Shown here piece after piece: positions 18,344 to 26,809 of a stretch of DNA of 64,000 nucleotides (position 1 is the first letter of the stretch; every line of letters begins with the position of its first letter). The stretch covers positions 25,155 to 89,154 of the forward strand of contig CACHFP010000005.1 of NCBI GenBank assembly GCA_902579115.1. The letters run 5' to 3'. The notes below the pieces were generated by a model. The model made no database searches. It was not told the origin of the DNA and saw only the letters and a program-made list of their open reading frames with translations. Origin of the DNA: an uncultured Pelagibacteraceae bacterium (GTDB lineage Bacteria; Pseudomonadota; Alphaproteobacteria; Pelagibacterales; Pelagibacteraceae). The position numbers and the translations under genes are program-made.

Positions 18344-18393
18344 TTTTGGCAATACCTATTATTTTTTTTTTTGGGGGGTCTGAAATGCCAAAA
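18344..18393. promoter_or_regulatory. Inverted repeat and T11G6 tract upstream of HTH gene
   Basis: Half-sites TTTTGGCA (18344-18351) and TGCCAAAA (18386-18393) flank 34 bases that include 11 T followed by 6 G (18362-18378). It lies about 40 bases upstream of the HTH regulator start and may be its operator. The pure G run is rare in such an AT-rich genome. Confidence 0.35.
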
Positions 18394-18445
18394 AAGCTTA
18401 CATTTTGTGTTGACTAAATCAAAAAAATGAAGTCTGAAATTATAA

Positions 18446-19129
18446 CTATTTTACTTTTTTTAACCTATATTCCCAATAACCAGTTTTATCAAAGGCTGCT
18501 TTAACCCAAAGAAACGTATCCTCTTCATACCAAATATCAGTATCGAGTTTTTTATTTTTTGATAAACTCGGATCAGATGAACTAAAATTAAATCTTAATG
18601 TTTTATAAGTCTTATCTCCTATTTTCACATCTTCTTTTCCTTTAAACACAACTTTTTGTTCAATAATTCTACCTGAAACTGCGCTTATTTGTGCTTTCTT
18701 TTTAACTATTTCATGATTCCACCAAGTTCCAATGATCAAATCTTTATCTGCCTTACCTTTATAAGATGAACCATCAATAATTAAAGATTTATCAGTTTGA
18801 TCAATAGTTATATTTACGTATTTTTCTTTTTTATTTTGATTAGTTTTTGAGTTAAAACCCGTAAAAATTCCATTTTTATACTTTTCTACTCCCTCAGCTT
18901 TATATTTATAAAGGTCCACTCCTAGTTTTGTAATTTTAAAGCTTACCTCATTCTCAATTATCAGATTTGCTCCATTTCTTTTAAAATTATACTTGTGATA
19001 ACCAATAGGTTTGTTGTTTCTTAATAATTCATATTCTAAATAATTATACTTAGAATAGTGATCAACATGAGCATTAATTTCTAAAGATATAAAGAAAATT
19101 AAAGCAATTGAAAGTACATACTTTTTCAT
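18446..19129 (-). CDS. Exported DUF6134/DUF3108-like protein of unknown function
   Basis: 227 aa with a signal peptide (MKKYVLSIALIFFISLEINA, cut near AHVDHY). The mature part is beta-rich with LEYELLRNNKPIGYHKYNF, GTWWNHEIVKKKAQIS and DTDIWYEEDTFLWVKAAFDKTG, the pattern of DUF6134-like envelope proteins in proteobacteria (repeated strands, IWY...LV near the end). Probably periplasmic. No catalytic residues can be named. It is divergent from cysK with only 12 bases between the start codons, so its promoter must lie inside cysK coding sequence. No function proposed. Confidence 0.75.
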   Translation of the reverse strand: MKKYVLSIALIFFISLEINAHVDHYSKYNYLEYELLRNNKPIGYHKYNFKRNGANLIIENEVSFKITKLGVDLYKYKAEGVEKYKNGIFTGFNSKTNQNKKEKYVNITIDQTDKSLIIDGSSYKGKADKDLIIGTWWNHEIVKKKAQISAVSGRIIEQKVVFKGKEDVKIGDKTYKTLRFNFSSSDPSLSKNKKLDTDIWYEEDTFLWVKAAFDKTGYWEYRLKKVK

Positions 19130-19141
19130 ATATTTAATGAT

Positions 19142-20137
19142 ATGGAAACTAGTTCAACAATATCCCAAATTGGAAATACACCATTAGTAAGATTAAAACA
19201 AGCCTCTGAATTGACCGGTTGTAATATTTATGGGAAGGCTGAATATTTTAACCCAGGAGAATCAGTAAAGGATAGAGCAGCTTTATTTATTGTTGAAGAT
19301 GCAATTAAAAGAAAGCTTATATCTAAGGGTGGCACTATTGTAGAAGGTACTGCTGGAAATACTGGAATAGGTTTAGCTGTTGTTTGTAAAGATTTTGGAC
19401 TTAAACTCAAAATAGTAATACCTAAAACTCAATCTATAGAAAAAAAAGAAACTCTTAGAAAACTTGGAGCAGAATTAATTGAAGTTGATGCTGTTCCCTA
19501 TTCAAATCCTAAAAATTATATAAAGCAGTCAAAACAAATAGCTGAGGATTTAAGTAAAAAAAGTAAAAAAGGAGTTTATTGGGCAAATCAGTTTGATAAT
19601 ATAATTAATACTGAAGCTCATATAAAAACTACTTCAGAGGAGATTTGGAGTCAAACTGCTGGCTCAATTGACGGATTTACTTGTGCTGTTGGAACGGGTG
19701 GTACTTTGGCAGGTGTTTCTATTGGATTAAAAAATAAAAATAAAAATATAAAAATAGCATTATCAGACCCCATGGGATCATCATTGTACTCCTTTGTAAA
19801 AAATAACAAATTAGAAAGTACGGGTGATTCAATCACAGAAGGCATAGGAACTGGAAGAATTACCAAAAATTTTGATAAAGCCTTAGTGGATGAAGCTTTC
19901 CAGACTAATGACATAGAGGCATTAAACTTAATATATGATTTAATTGAAAAACAGAAAATTGTATTAGGTGGTTCTTCAGGTATAAATATCGCTGGTGCTA
20001 TTAAACTTGCAAAAAAATTGGGGCCTGGAAAGACTATCGTAACTATACTTTGTGATCATGGAAAAAGATACGCTAGTAAAATTTTTAACAAAGATTTTTT
20101 AAAAAGTAAAAATTTACCAGTACCGAAATGGTTATAA
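19142..20137 (+). CDS. cysK: Cysteine synthase (O-acetylserine sulfhydrylase)
   Basis: PLP enzyme making cysteine from O-acetylserine and sulfide. 331 aa. Active-site lysine in [19 protein letters not shown]; phosphate/substrate loop [16 protein letters not shown] phosphate loop GTGGTLAG; C-terminal [11 protein letters not shown]. The TAGNTG motif (rather than TSGNTG) and a slightly long C-terminus occur in a subset of CysK-like and CysM-like enzymes, so thiosulfate use or a cystathionine-synthase-like activity cannot be excluded. The start is 12 bases from the divergent DUF6134-like gene and the end overlaps aapP by 6 bases on the other strand. Confidence 0.9.
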   Translation: METSSTISQIGNTPLVRLKQASELTGCNIYGKAEYFNPGESVKDRAALFIVEDAIKRKLISKGGTIVEGTAGNTGIGLAVVCKDFGLKLKIVIPKTQSIEKKETLRKLGAELIEVDAVPYSNPKNYIKQSKQIAEDLSKKSKKGVYWANQFDNIINTEAHIKTTSEEIWSQTAGSIDGFTCAVGTGGTLAGVSIGLKNKNKNIKIALSDPMGSSLYSFVKNNKLESTGDSITEGIGTGRITKNFDKALVDEAFQTNDIEALNLIYDLIEKQKIVLGGSSGINIAGAIKLAKKLGPGKTIVTILCDHGKRYASKIFNKDFLKSKNLPVPKWL

Positions 20138-20863
20138 AATTTGGCTTAAAAAAAGTTTGGTTCGATCTGATTTTGGATTTTCGAAAAACTCTTTGGTTTT
20201 TGCTCTTTCTACTATTTTTCCCTCATCCATAAAAATCATATAGTCAGCTACTTCTTTAGCAAATCCCATTTCATGTGTAACTACAATCATAGTCATTCCA
20301 CCTTTAGCTAAATCAACCATTACATCTAAAACTTCTTTAATCATTTCTGGATCCAAGGCAGAAGTTGGTTCATCAAACAACATAATTTTCGGTTCCATAC
20401 ACAGCGCTCTTGCTATAGCTGCTCTTTGCTGCTGTCCTCCTGAAAGTTGGCCAGGAAACTTAAGCGCTTGATCATCTATTTGAACTCTTGTTAAATTTTT
20501 CATTGCAATATCTTCAGCTTCTTTTTTTGGTAATTTTTTTACCCAAATAGGCGCTAATGTACAATTTTCTAAAATTGAGAGGTGTGGAAATAAGTTAAAT
20601 TGTTGAAAAACCATACCAACTTCGGCTCTTATCTTTTCAATATTTTTTGTATTTTCTGCTAGCTCTGTGCCGTCAACAATAATATTTCCCTCTTGATGCT
20701 CCTCTAACCTATTTATGCATCTTATTAAAGTCGATTTTCCTGAACCAGATGGACCACATATTACTATCTTTTCTTGTGGAGCAACATCAAGATCTATGTC
20801 TTTTAAAACTTGGAATTTATCAAACCATTTATTTACTTTTTTTAACTCAATTATTTTTCCCAT
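20132..20863 (-). CDS. aapP: General L-amino-acid ABC transporter ATP-binding protein
   Basis: ATPase of the polar amino-acid (PAAT) importer family, 243 aa and single-domain. Walker [11 protein letters not shown]-loop [11 protein letters not shown], signature LSGGQQQR, Walker [13 protein letters not shown] and switch [13 protein letters not shown] are canonical. It is the last gene of the leftward operon aapJ-aapQ-aapM-aapP, two bases after aapM. In Pelagibacter annotations the same set is called yhdWXYZ. Energises uptake of a broad range of L-amino acids at the inner membrane. Confidence 0.94.
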   Translation of the reverse strand: MGKIIELKKVNKWFDKFQVLKDIDLDVAPQEKIVICGPSGSGKSTLIRCINRLEEHQEGNIIVDGTELAENTKNIEKIRAEVGMVFQQFNLFPHLSILENCTLAPIWVKKLPKKEAEDIAMKNLTRVQIDDQALKFPGQLSGGQQQRAAIARALCMEPKIMLFDEPTSALDPEMIKEVLDVMVDLAKGGMTMIVVTHEMGFAKEVADYMIFMDEGKIVERAKTKEFFENPKSDRTKLFLSQIL

Positions 20864-20865
20864 AC

Positions 20866-22116
20866 TTATCTTTCAGTACTTAATCTTTTTTCTAAATTCT
20901 GACTATATCTACTCATTGCATAGCATATTATCCAGAAAACTAAACCTGCAAAAACATAGCCCTCCATAGCCATTCCAAGCCAATTGGGGTTAGTTTTCGC
21001 TAAACGTATCATACCAGCTAATTCCATCAACCCTACAACAAAGATTAAAGGTGTATCTTTCACTAAAGCTAGAAGTGTGTTGGCGATTCCAGGTATCACT
21101 AATTTTAATGCTTGCGGTAATATTATTAAAAAGTTCATCCTCCAATAACCCATACCTAAAGATCTCGCTGCTTCATATTGACCTTTTGGTAAAGCTTGTA
21201 GGCCTCCTCTTACAACTTCAGCCATGTAAGCAGCCTCAAACATAGTAATCGCAAACAAAACTCTTATTAATTTGTCAATAAAAGTACCATCGGGCAAAAA
21301 CATTGGAAACATTACCGAAGCCATAAATAAAACTGTAATTAAAGGCACTCCTCTCCAAAGTTCAATAAAGCCAATAGAAATATATTTAATCGCAGGTAAA
21401 TCTGATCTTCGACCTAAGGCTAAAAAAACTCCTATAGGAAAACAAAAAATTATTGCAAAAGCTGAAATTATGAATGTAAGTGATAATCCGCCCCAAGCTG
21501 CTGTCTCTACGTAAGTGAGACCAAAGTTGCCGCCACCGATTAATTTTATACCTATAAAAGGATAAACAAATATAAGAAATAATATAAAGTATTTTTTTAT
21601 TTTTGCTGGAGCAAAGAAAGTAATTCCTACTAAAGTAAAAAGTGATAAAAAAGCAATATTTATTCTCCATTGTTCTGGATCTGGGTACATGCCGTAAATT
21701 AATCTTCTAAACCAAACTTTGATAAATACCCAACAAGCACCATCACCTGTACAATCTTCTTTGGAATTCCCAATAAAATTTGCCTCTAGAAAAAACCAAT
21801 TTATTAAAGGTGAAATTGACTTTACAATTATGAATATTGTAAGAAGAGTTAAGACAGCATTAAAATTGTTTGAATTGATATTTTTATTTAATATATCTAA
21901 ACTTCTAATACCGCTAAACTCTACCCTTATTAAATATAAACCAATAAACCCAATTATTAATGGAAAAAAGTAACTTATTATTCCCGGAAAGAAACCCACT
22001 AAATTGATTTGAAAGAAAGAATTTATAATTACATCTAAAAAACTAAATACAATAAGAAAAATTCCAGCTGGTAAATAAGTTTTAATATTTTGTTTAGAAG
22101 GTTTTAGAGTATTCAT
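20866..22116 (-). CDS. aapM: General L-amino-acid ABC transporter permease AapM
   Basis: Inner-membrane subunit, 416 aa. The N-terminal half has several hydrophobic segments and a family-specific cytosolic/periplasmic section; the C-terminal BPD_transp_1 domain has [19 protein letters not shown], an R-G-x-P element seen in amino-acid permeases, and the EAA loop [20 protein letters not shown]. It overlaps aapQ by one base (ATGA-type junction) and is two bases from aapP. Together with AapQ it forms the membrane channel. Length agrees with the AapM/YhdY family (about 380-430). Confidence 0.93.
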   Translation of the reverse strand: MNTLKPSKQNIKTYLPAGIFLIVFSFLDVIINSFFQINLVGFFPGIISYFFPLIIGFIGLYLIRVEFSGIRSLDILNKNINSNNFNAVLTLLTIFIIVKSISPLINWFFLEANFIGNSKEDCTGDGACWVFIKVWFRRLIYGMYPDPEQWRINIAFLSLFTLVGITFFAPAKIKKYFILFLIFVYPFIGIKLIGGGNFGLTYVETAAWGGLSLTFIISAFAIIFCFPIGVFLALGRRSDLPAIKYISIGFIELWRGVPLITVLFMASVMFPMFLPDGTFIDKLIRVLFAITMFEAAYMAEVVRGGLQALPKGQYEAARSLGMGYWRMNFLIILPQALKLVIPGIANTLLALVKDTPLIFVVGLMELAGMIRLAKTNPNWLGMAMEGYVFAGLVFWIICYAMSRYSQNLEKRLSTER

Positions 22117-23291
22117 TATTTTTCTTTAATTGCCATTTTTTTGTTATACCAATTCATAAATATCGAGATAGAGACACTTAAAGTTAAATAAGTAAGCATC
22201 GTAATTGATATTATCTCTATAGCCCTACCTGTTTGCATCAAAGCTGTTCCAGCAAAAACTAAAACTATGTCTGGATAAGCTATAGCTGCAGCTAAAGATG
22301 AATTTTTTGTTAAATTCAAATATTGATTTGTTGTAGGCGGAATGATGATTCTCAAAGCCTGTGGCATCACAACTAACTTTAAAATTTGATTTTTATTTAA
22401 TCCTATGCTGGCGGCAGCCTCTTTTTGTCCCTTGTTAACTCCCAATATTCCCGCTCTTACATTTTCTGCAATAAAAGTCGCCGTATACATGGATAAAGAT
22501 AAAGCCAATGCTATAAGTTCAGGAATTATATTTAATCCTCCCTCAAATGTAAAAATTGTAGGTGAAAGTTGTTTTAAAACAGGATATTCAAACGAAAGTG
22601 TTACTCCGAATAGAAGAAAAGACATTAATGGAAATGTTAAAAAAATTAATAATGATATTGAAGTAGTTGGTAACTGTTTGCCAAATTGTTCTCTTTGCTT
22701 TTTAGAATAATTGTAAAAAAAATAAATTGCTGTTATTGCTAAAATTATTGTAATTAAGAAAATATTAAAATTTGTCCAAATAAATTTTGGAACATAAAAA
22801 CCTTTTACTGTCAAAAAAGAAATATCATAAAAATTAATTGCTTCGTTAGGAAGTGGTAATGCTCTTAATGCTGCAAAATACCAAAAAAATATCTGTAATA
22901 TAAGAGGAATATTTCTAAAAATTTCTACATACCATTCAGCTACCTTTGCAATCAAATAGTTGTCAGACAATCTTGAAACACCGACGATTACACCTAATAT
23001 AGTTGCAAAAAAAATTCCAATTACAGATACTAAAATTGTATTTAATAATCCTACAAGAAAAGCTCTGGCATAAGAATACGATCCATCATAATCTATAAGT
23101 GAAAAAGTAATATCAAATGAAGCTTCTTGTTGTAAAAAACCAAATCCAAAGGCTATACCTCTATTGTCCATGTTAATTTGAGCATTAGTGACAAAATAAA
23201 TAATAATTGAGAGTAAAATAGCAATAGTTATGAATTGAGGTATTAAATTTTTTATTTTTTTATTTTGAAAACGAATAAATTTAAAATTCAT
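22116..23291 (-). CDS. aapQ: General L-amino-acid ABC transporter permease AapQ
   Basis: Second inner-membrane subunit, 391 aa. N-terminal TM segment at about 15-35 followed by the segment NRGIAFGFGFLQQEASFDI, which is characteristic of the AapQ/YhdX branch; transport domain with EIFRNIPLILQIFFWYF and EAA loop EAAASIGLNKNQILKLVVMP. It is separated from aapJ by 65 bases that contain a terminator-like hairpin, so it and the rest of the operon are probably made at lower level than the binding protein. Confidence 0.93.
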   Translation of the reverse strand: MNFKFIRFQNKKIKNLIPQFITIAILLSIIIYFVTNAQINMDNRGIAFGFGFLQQEASFDITFSLIDYDGSYSYARAFLVGLLNTILVSVIGIFFATILGVIVGVSRLSDNYLIAKVAEWYVEIFRNIPLILQIFFWYFAALRALPLPNEAINFYDISFLTVKGFYVPKFIWTNFNIFLITIILAITAIYFFYNYSKKQREQFGKQLPTTSISLLIFLTFPLMSFLLFGVTLSFEYPVLKQLSPTIFTFEGGLNIIPELIALALSLSMYTATFIAENVRAGILGVNKGQKEAAASIGLNKNQILKLVVMPQALRIIIPPTTNQYLNLTKNSSLAAAIAYPDIVLVFAGTALMQTGRAIEIISITMLTYLTLSVSISIFMNWYNKKMAIKEK

Positions 23292-23310
23292 AGATTATAA
23301 ATTGAGAATA

Positions 23311-23342
23311 AAAAAAAGGGCTGAATAAATCCAGCCCTTTTT
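23311..23342 (-). terminator. Terminator-like hairpin between aapJ and aapQ
   Basis: Arms 23313-23323 and 23332-23342 (core GGGCTG/CAGCCC) with an 8-base loop. On the leftward transcript the stem is followed by a run of U (complement of the A tract at 23310-23317), so it has the form of a Rho-independent terminator. It lies 14 bases after the aapJ stop and before aapQ, and is probably leaky, giving excess binding protein. Confidence 0.8.
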
Positions 23343-23356
23343 AATTTATTTAAAGA

Positions 23357-24403
23357 TTATCGTGCAGGTGGAACATATAGGATCCCGCCTTTAGTCCAAA
23401 GCTGATTTGGACCTCTGTTAGGCATAATTCCTGTATCACCAAGGTGTTTTTTGTAACTTTCACCATAGTTTCCAACTTGTTCAATAATTCTTAAACTCCA
23501 CTCATTGTCTAGACCAAATGCAGCTCCAAGTTCTCCCTCTGCCCCAACTAGTCTTTTAACGGCAGGGTTTTCAGAGTCTTTTAAATCAGACGCATTTGAT
23601 GAAGTAACCCCATATTCTTCTGCTTCAATCATTGCATTTAAAGACCATCTAACAATATCTTCCCAAACATTATCTCCTTGTCTTACAACAGGGCCTAATG
23701 GTTCTTTCGAAATTGTTTCTGGCAAAACTTTATGTTCAGAAGGATCTTTCATTTTTGTTCTTTGTGCAGCTAGACCAGATTTATCAGTTGTATAAGTATC
23801 ACATCTGCCTGCATCATATGCTTGAACAACTTCATCTGCGCTTTCAAATCCAAGTGGCTCATATTTAACATTTTTTGAGTTAAAATGATCTCTCATGTTA
23901 AGTTCAGTTGTTGTACCTATATTAGTACATGCAACTATGCCATCTTTGAAATCATTCACAGAATTTATTCCAGAAGATTTTCTTACCATAAAACCTTGTC
24001 CGTCATAGAAATTGACTCCAACAAATGTTAAACCTATGTCAGCGTCTCTAGATAAAGTCCAAGTAGTATTTCTTGATAAAATATCTATTTCACCAGAATT
24101 TAAAGCAGTGAACCTTTCTTTAGCACTTAATGGTGTGTATTTAACTTTATCAGCATCTTTTAACACAGCTGCTGCTACGGCTCTACATACATCAACATCT
24201 ATCCCTGACCAATTTCCTGATTCGTCTGCATTAGAAAATCCTGGGACTCCCTCAGAAACTCCACACTTTACAAAACCAGCTTTCACAGTGTTTTCTAAAG
24301 TTTTAGACTTTTTTGAACCAGCCCCACTGCCGCCCTGACCACATGCCACTAAGAGCAAAGAAGCAAATCCAACTAAAATCCAAGTTTTTAAAGATTTAAT
24401 CAT
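23357..24403 (-). CDS. aapJ: General L-amino-acid ABC transporter substrate-binding protein
   Basis: Binding protein of the broad-specificity L-amino-acid importer, 348 aa (SBP_bac_3). The leader MIKSLKTWILVGFASLLLVAC ends in a lipobox (LVAC, Cys 21), so this copy looks like an outer-leaflet inner-membrane lipoprotein and not a free periplasmic protein. The mature part has VKCGVSEGVPGFSNADESGNW, DVDVCRAVAAAVL and the C-terminal RGPNQLWTKGGILYVPPAR typical of AapJ/YhdW. AAGGAAA precedes the start, and codon use suggests high expression. First gene of the operon; its promoter must be in 24404-24564, where a CAATAT/ATATTG inverted repeat (24507-24526) is the only structure seen. Confidence 0.93.
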   Translation of the reverse strand: MIKSLKTWILVGFASLLLVACGQGGSGAGSKKSKTLENTVKAGFVKCGVSEGVPGFSNADESGNWSGIDVDVCRAVAAAVLKDADKVKYTPLSAKERFTALNSGEIDILSRNTTWTLSRDADIGLTFVGVNFYDGQGFMVRKSSGINSVNDFKDGIVACTNIGTTTELNMRDHFNSKNVKYEPLGFESADEVVQAYDAGRCDTYTTDKSGLAAQRTKMKDPSEHKVLPETISKEPLGPVVRQGDNVWEDIVRWSLNAMIEAEEYGVTSSNASDLKDSENPAVKRLVGAEGELGAAFGLDNEWSLRIIEQVGNYGESYKKHLGDTGIMPNRGPNQLWTKGGILYVPPAR

Positions 24404-24564
24404 AATATGATTTCCTTTTAAGTTATTGTTAACAATATTTTTGAATTAAGAATTCAAAACAGGTCTAATATAATTTATTTTGTAGTGACTTCAATTTTAT
24501 GAGGCTCAATATATAGGCCAATATTGACTAATTTTAACTAAATGTCTTTAAATACAACTTAAAA

Positions 24565-25608
24565 TCAAGAATTTTTTGATAATGTCATTTCGTAAAGTCT
24601 ACTCACTGTTCTTTTAAATATCTCTGAATGTTTTTTGGAAGAACTTATTTTTTTAAGCTCTGACTCCATTGATAAAGTTAATCTAATTTTTTTATCATAC
24701 AAAATATCGATTAAAGTAATAAATCTTAATTGTTGGTTGGAATTATATTCATCAAAGTTAGGAATTTCTTCAATAAAAATATAGTTACAAATGTTAGCTA
24801 GATTTAAATAGTCTTCTGCTCCTATATTTTCATCACATAATTCTTTAAAATTAAACCTGGCCACACCCTCATAATAGTTATTAATTTTAAATTTTCTTCC
24901 TTTTGTATTAATAACTTTTTCCTCTTTTTTGAGATTTCTTGTTAAAACTCTAAAATTTTGATTAATATTAAATAAGGTTTTTTCGTTAACAGGATAAAAA
25001 ATTTTTTGGTTTTTATCTTTTTTCTGAACTCTATAATCGTCATCTAAAAGTAATTCTTTTTGTATTGAGTTTTTTTTGATAATATTGATAAAGGGTAAAA
25101 ATTGATCTCGTTGTAATCCTTCCTTATAAAGTTCATTAACTTTTGTATTGGTCGAAATTATAACTTTAATTTCTTCTAAAAAAATTGTCTCGAACAGTTT
25201 ACCTAGTATCATTGCGTCTACGATATTAGTTACCTGAAATTCATCTAAATAGATCAATTCATATTTGTTTTTTAGCTCTTTTACGAATTGAAGAATTGAT
25301 TTGTCGTCTTTTTTTTCGTGTCTAAAATCATGAAATTTAATCATAAATTCATTAAAATGACTTTTCATTTTGTTTACTTTTACTGTATCAAAAACAAAAT
25401 TAAGTATCATAGTTTTACCAACACCAACGTTGCCATGTAGATAAAAGCAAGATTTAAAGTTTATATTTTTAAAAAAAAGTAGGGATTTTGTTTTACTATT
25501 AAGGAATTTTTCCAATAAATTGATTATTTCAATTTGTTTCTCATTTCTTTCAAATTTTTTAAATTTACAAAATTCTTCAAATTTCTTTATAAAATTGATT
25601 TTAGTCAT
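24565..25608 (-). CDS. zapE: AFG1/ZapE-family ATPase
   Basis: P-loop ATPase of the AFG1/ZapE family, 347 aa. Walker A GNVGVGKT at residues 59-66 and Walker B LIYLDEFQV at 118-126, both diagnostic, with the following ISTNTKVNELY and LQRDQFLPFI (family pattern NxxPxxLYxxGLxRxxFLPxI in relaxed form). The E. coli homologue interacts with FtsZ under stress; the mitochondrial one takes part in protein quality control. It lies just downstream of tRNA-Arg, 22 bases away on the same strand, so it may be cotranscribed with the tRNA. Function in this lineage not shown. Confidence 0.9.
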   Translation of the reverse strand: MTKINFIKKFEEFCKFKKFERNEKQIEIINLLEKFLNSKTKSLLFFKNINFKSCFYLHGNVGVGKTMILNFVFDTVKVNKMKSHFNEFMIKFHDFRHEKKDDKSILQFVKELKNKYELIYLDEFQVTNIVDAMILGKLFETIFLEEIKVIISTNTKVNELYKEGLQRDQFLPFINIIKKNSIQKELLLDDDYRVQKKDKNQKIFYPVNEKTLFNINQNFRVLTRNLKKEEKVINTKGRKFKINNYYEGVARFNFKELCDENIGAEDYLNLANICNYIFIEEIPNFDEYNSNQQLRFITLIDILYDKKIRLTLSMESELKKISSSKKHSEIFKRTVSRLYEMTLSKNS

Positions 25609-25630
25609 TATGAATTTCGCTTATAAGAAT

Positions 25631-25707
25631 TGGCGCGCCCTGAAGGATTCGAACCTACGACCCTCGGTTTAGAAAACCGATGCTCTATCCAGCTGAGCTA
25701 AGGGCGC
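25631..25707 (-). tRNA. tRNA-Arg (TCT)
   Basis: On the minus strand a 77-base cloverleaf: acceptor GCGCCCT/AGGGCGC, D-arm TAGCTCAGCTGGATAGAGC, anticodon loop TTTCTAA (anticodon TCT, reading AGA, the main Arg codon of this AT-rich genome), T-loop GGTTCGAATCC, discriminator G, CCA encoded at 25631-25633. The T-stem has one apparent mismatch. Confidence 0.95.
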
Positions 25708-25726
25708 CAAATATTATTATATTTAC

Positions 25727-26797
25727 TTAAAAACATACTAAGTGGTCAATATAAATCGGAGATTTTACGCCGAATTGTTCGGATTTTTCGTGTTGGTGGA
25801 TATGATGGGAGTGAACAAATACTGGTAAATGCTCCCCTTTTTTTGTTTTAAGAGTATATATAAAATTAGTTCCTCTAAACTTTCTGTCTACTACCTCTAA
25901 TTTTAATTTACTTTGATCATCATGGATTAAATCCTCGGGTTGTAAGAGAAGTTTGACTTTAGAACCTGATGGGAAATTATTTGAAAGCTTTCCCCTGATT
26001 TCACCTAATTCATCATGTTTAAGTCTGTGAACTGCACACTCGCTATCGACAACCTGAACGTCGATAAAAATCCCTTTGTTTAAAAAATTCGCAACATCAA
26101 TTGAATTTGGCTCGTGATGTACATTATATGGAATATCGTACTGTTTTAGTTCCTGGTCTAAAATAATTCCACATTTATCGGCCATTGAAAAAGCTTCGTA
26201 TGAGTCATGAGTTACTATTATGGTTGTTAAATTTATTCTTTTTAAAAGTTTTTTAACAGAAACCTGAATTTCTTCCTTAAGACTTTGATCTATATTTGAG
26301 AATGGTTCATCTAACAATAATAAATCAGGTTTGGACATTAAAGATCTAGCTAATGAAACACGTTGAGCCTCCCCTGCACTTATTTGATGAGGATATTTTT
26401 CTAATATGGGTTCAATTCTCAATAATTTAATTATTTCTTTAGCGTCCACATTTGAACCATGTCCATTAGATCTTTTTTCTCCAAAATTAATATTATCAAT
26501 TACTTTATAATTAGGAAAAAGAGAATTATCTTGAAAAGAAAGAGCTACACTTCTTTTTTCAGGTTCAATATGAATTTTTTCAGAAGCTAAAATTTTGTCT
26601 CTAAGTTTTATTTTACCTTTGCTAAGTTTTTGTAAACCTGCAATAGTTCTTAATATAGTGGTTTTGCCTATTCCAGAAGGACCCAGCAAAGAAACTATCT
26701 CTCCTTGTTTTTCTATGACTAAATTTACATTATTTACTTTGTTTTTTTCACTAGCAGTAAAGTTTCCGTTCTGAATCTCAAAAAAATTTTCAGGCAT
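25727..26797 (-). CDS. fbpC: Fe(III) ABC transporter ATP-binding protein
   Basis: ATPase of the ferric-ion importer, 356 aa. Walker A GPSGIGKT at 39-46 and Walker B LLLLDEPFSNID near 159-170 are normal and the switch is VTHDSYEAF. The signature segment reads ISAGEAQR (about 139-146) in place of LSGGQ, a degenerate form for an apparently homodimeric ATPase. The C-terminal TOBE-like domain (about 240-356) is His-rich near the end (HSHHIHQHE), unusual and possibly metal-responsive. Last gene of the leftward fbpA-micro-protein-fbpB-fbpC set, 12 bases after fbpB. Confidence 0.9.
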   Translation of the reverse strand: MPENFFEIQNGNFTASEKNKVNNVNLVIEKQGEIVSLLGPSGIGKTTILRTIAGLQKLSKGKIKLRDKILASEKIHIEPEKRSVALSFQDNSLFPNYKVIDNINFGEKRSNGHGSNVDAKEIIKLLRIEPILEKYPHQISAGEAQRVSLARSLMSKPDLLLLDEPFSNIDQSLKEEIQVSVKKLLKRINLTTIIVTHDSYEAFSMADKCGIILDQELKQYDIPYNVHHEPNSIDVANFLNKGIFIDVQVVDSECAVHRLKHDELGEIRGKLSNNFPSGSKVKLLLQPEDLIHDDQSKLKLEVVDRKFRGTNFIYTLKTKKGEHLPVFVHSHHIHQHEKSEQFGVKSPIYIDHLVCF

Positions 26798-26809
26798 AAC
26801 TTAATTATA

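Noticed and set aside
21386..21670. Same-strand alternative frame within aapM
   Set aside because: aapM is intact and recognisable; the frame is a shadow with atypical composition.
24507..24526. CAATAT/ATATTG repeat upstream of aapJ as an NtrX site
   Set aside because: Six-base AT half-sites are too weak, and no NtrX consensus is known to me to match it; kept only as a remark in aapJ.
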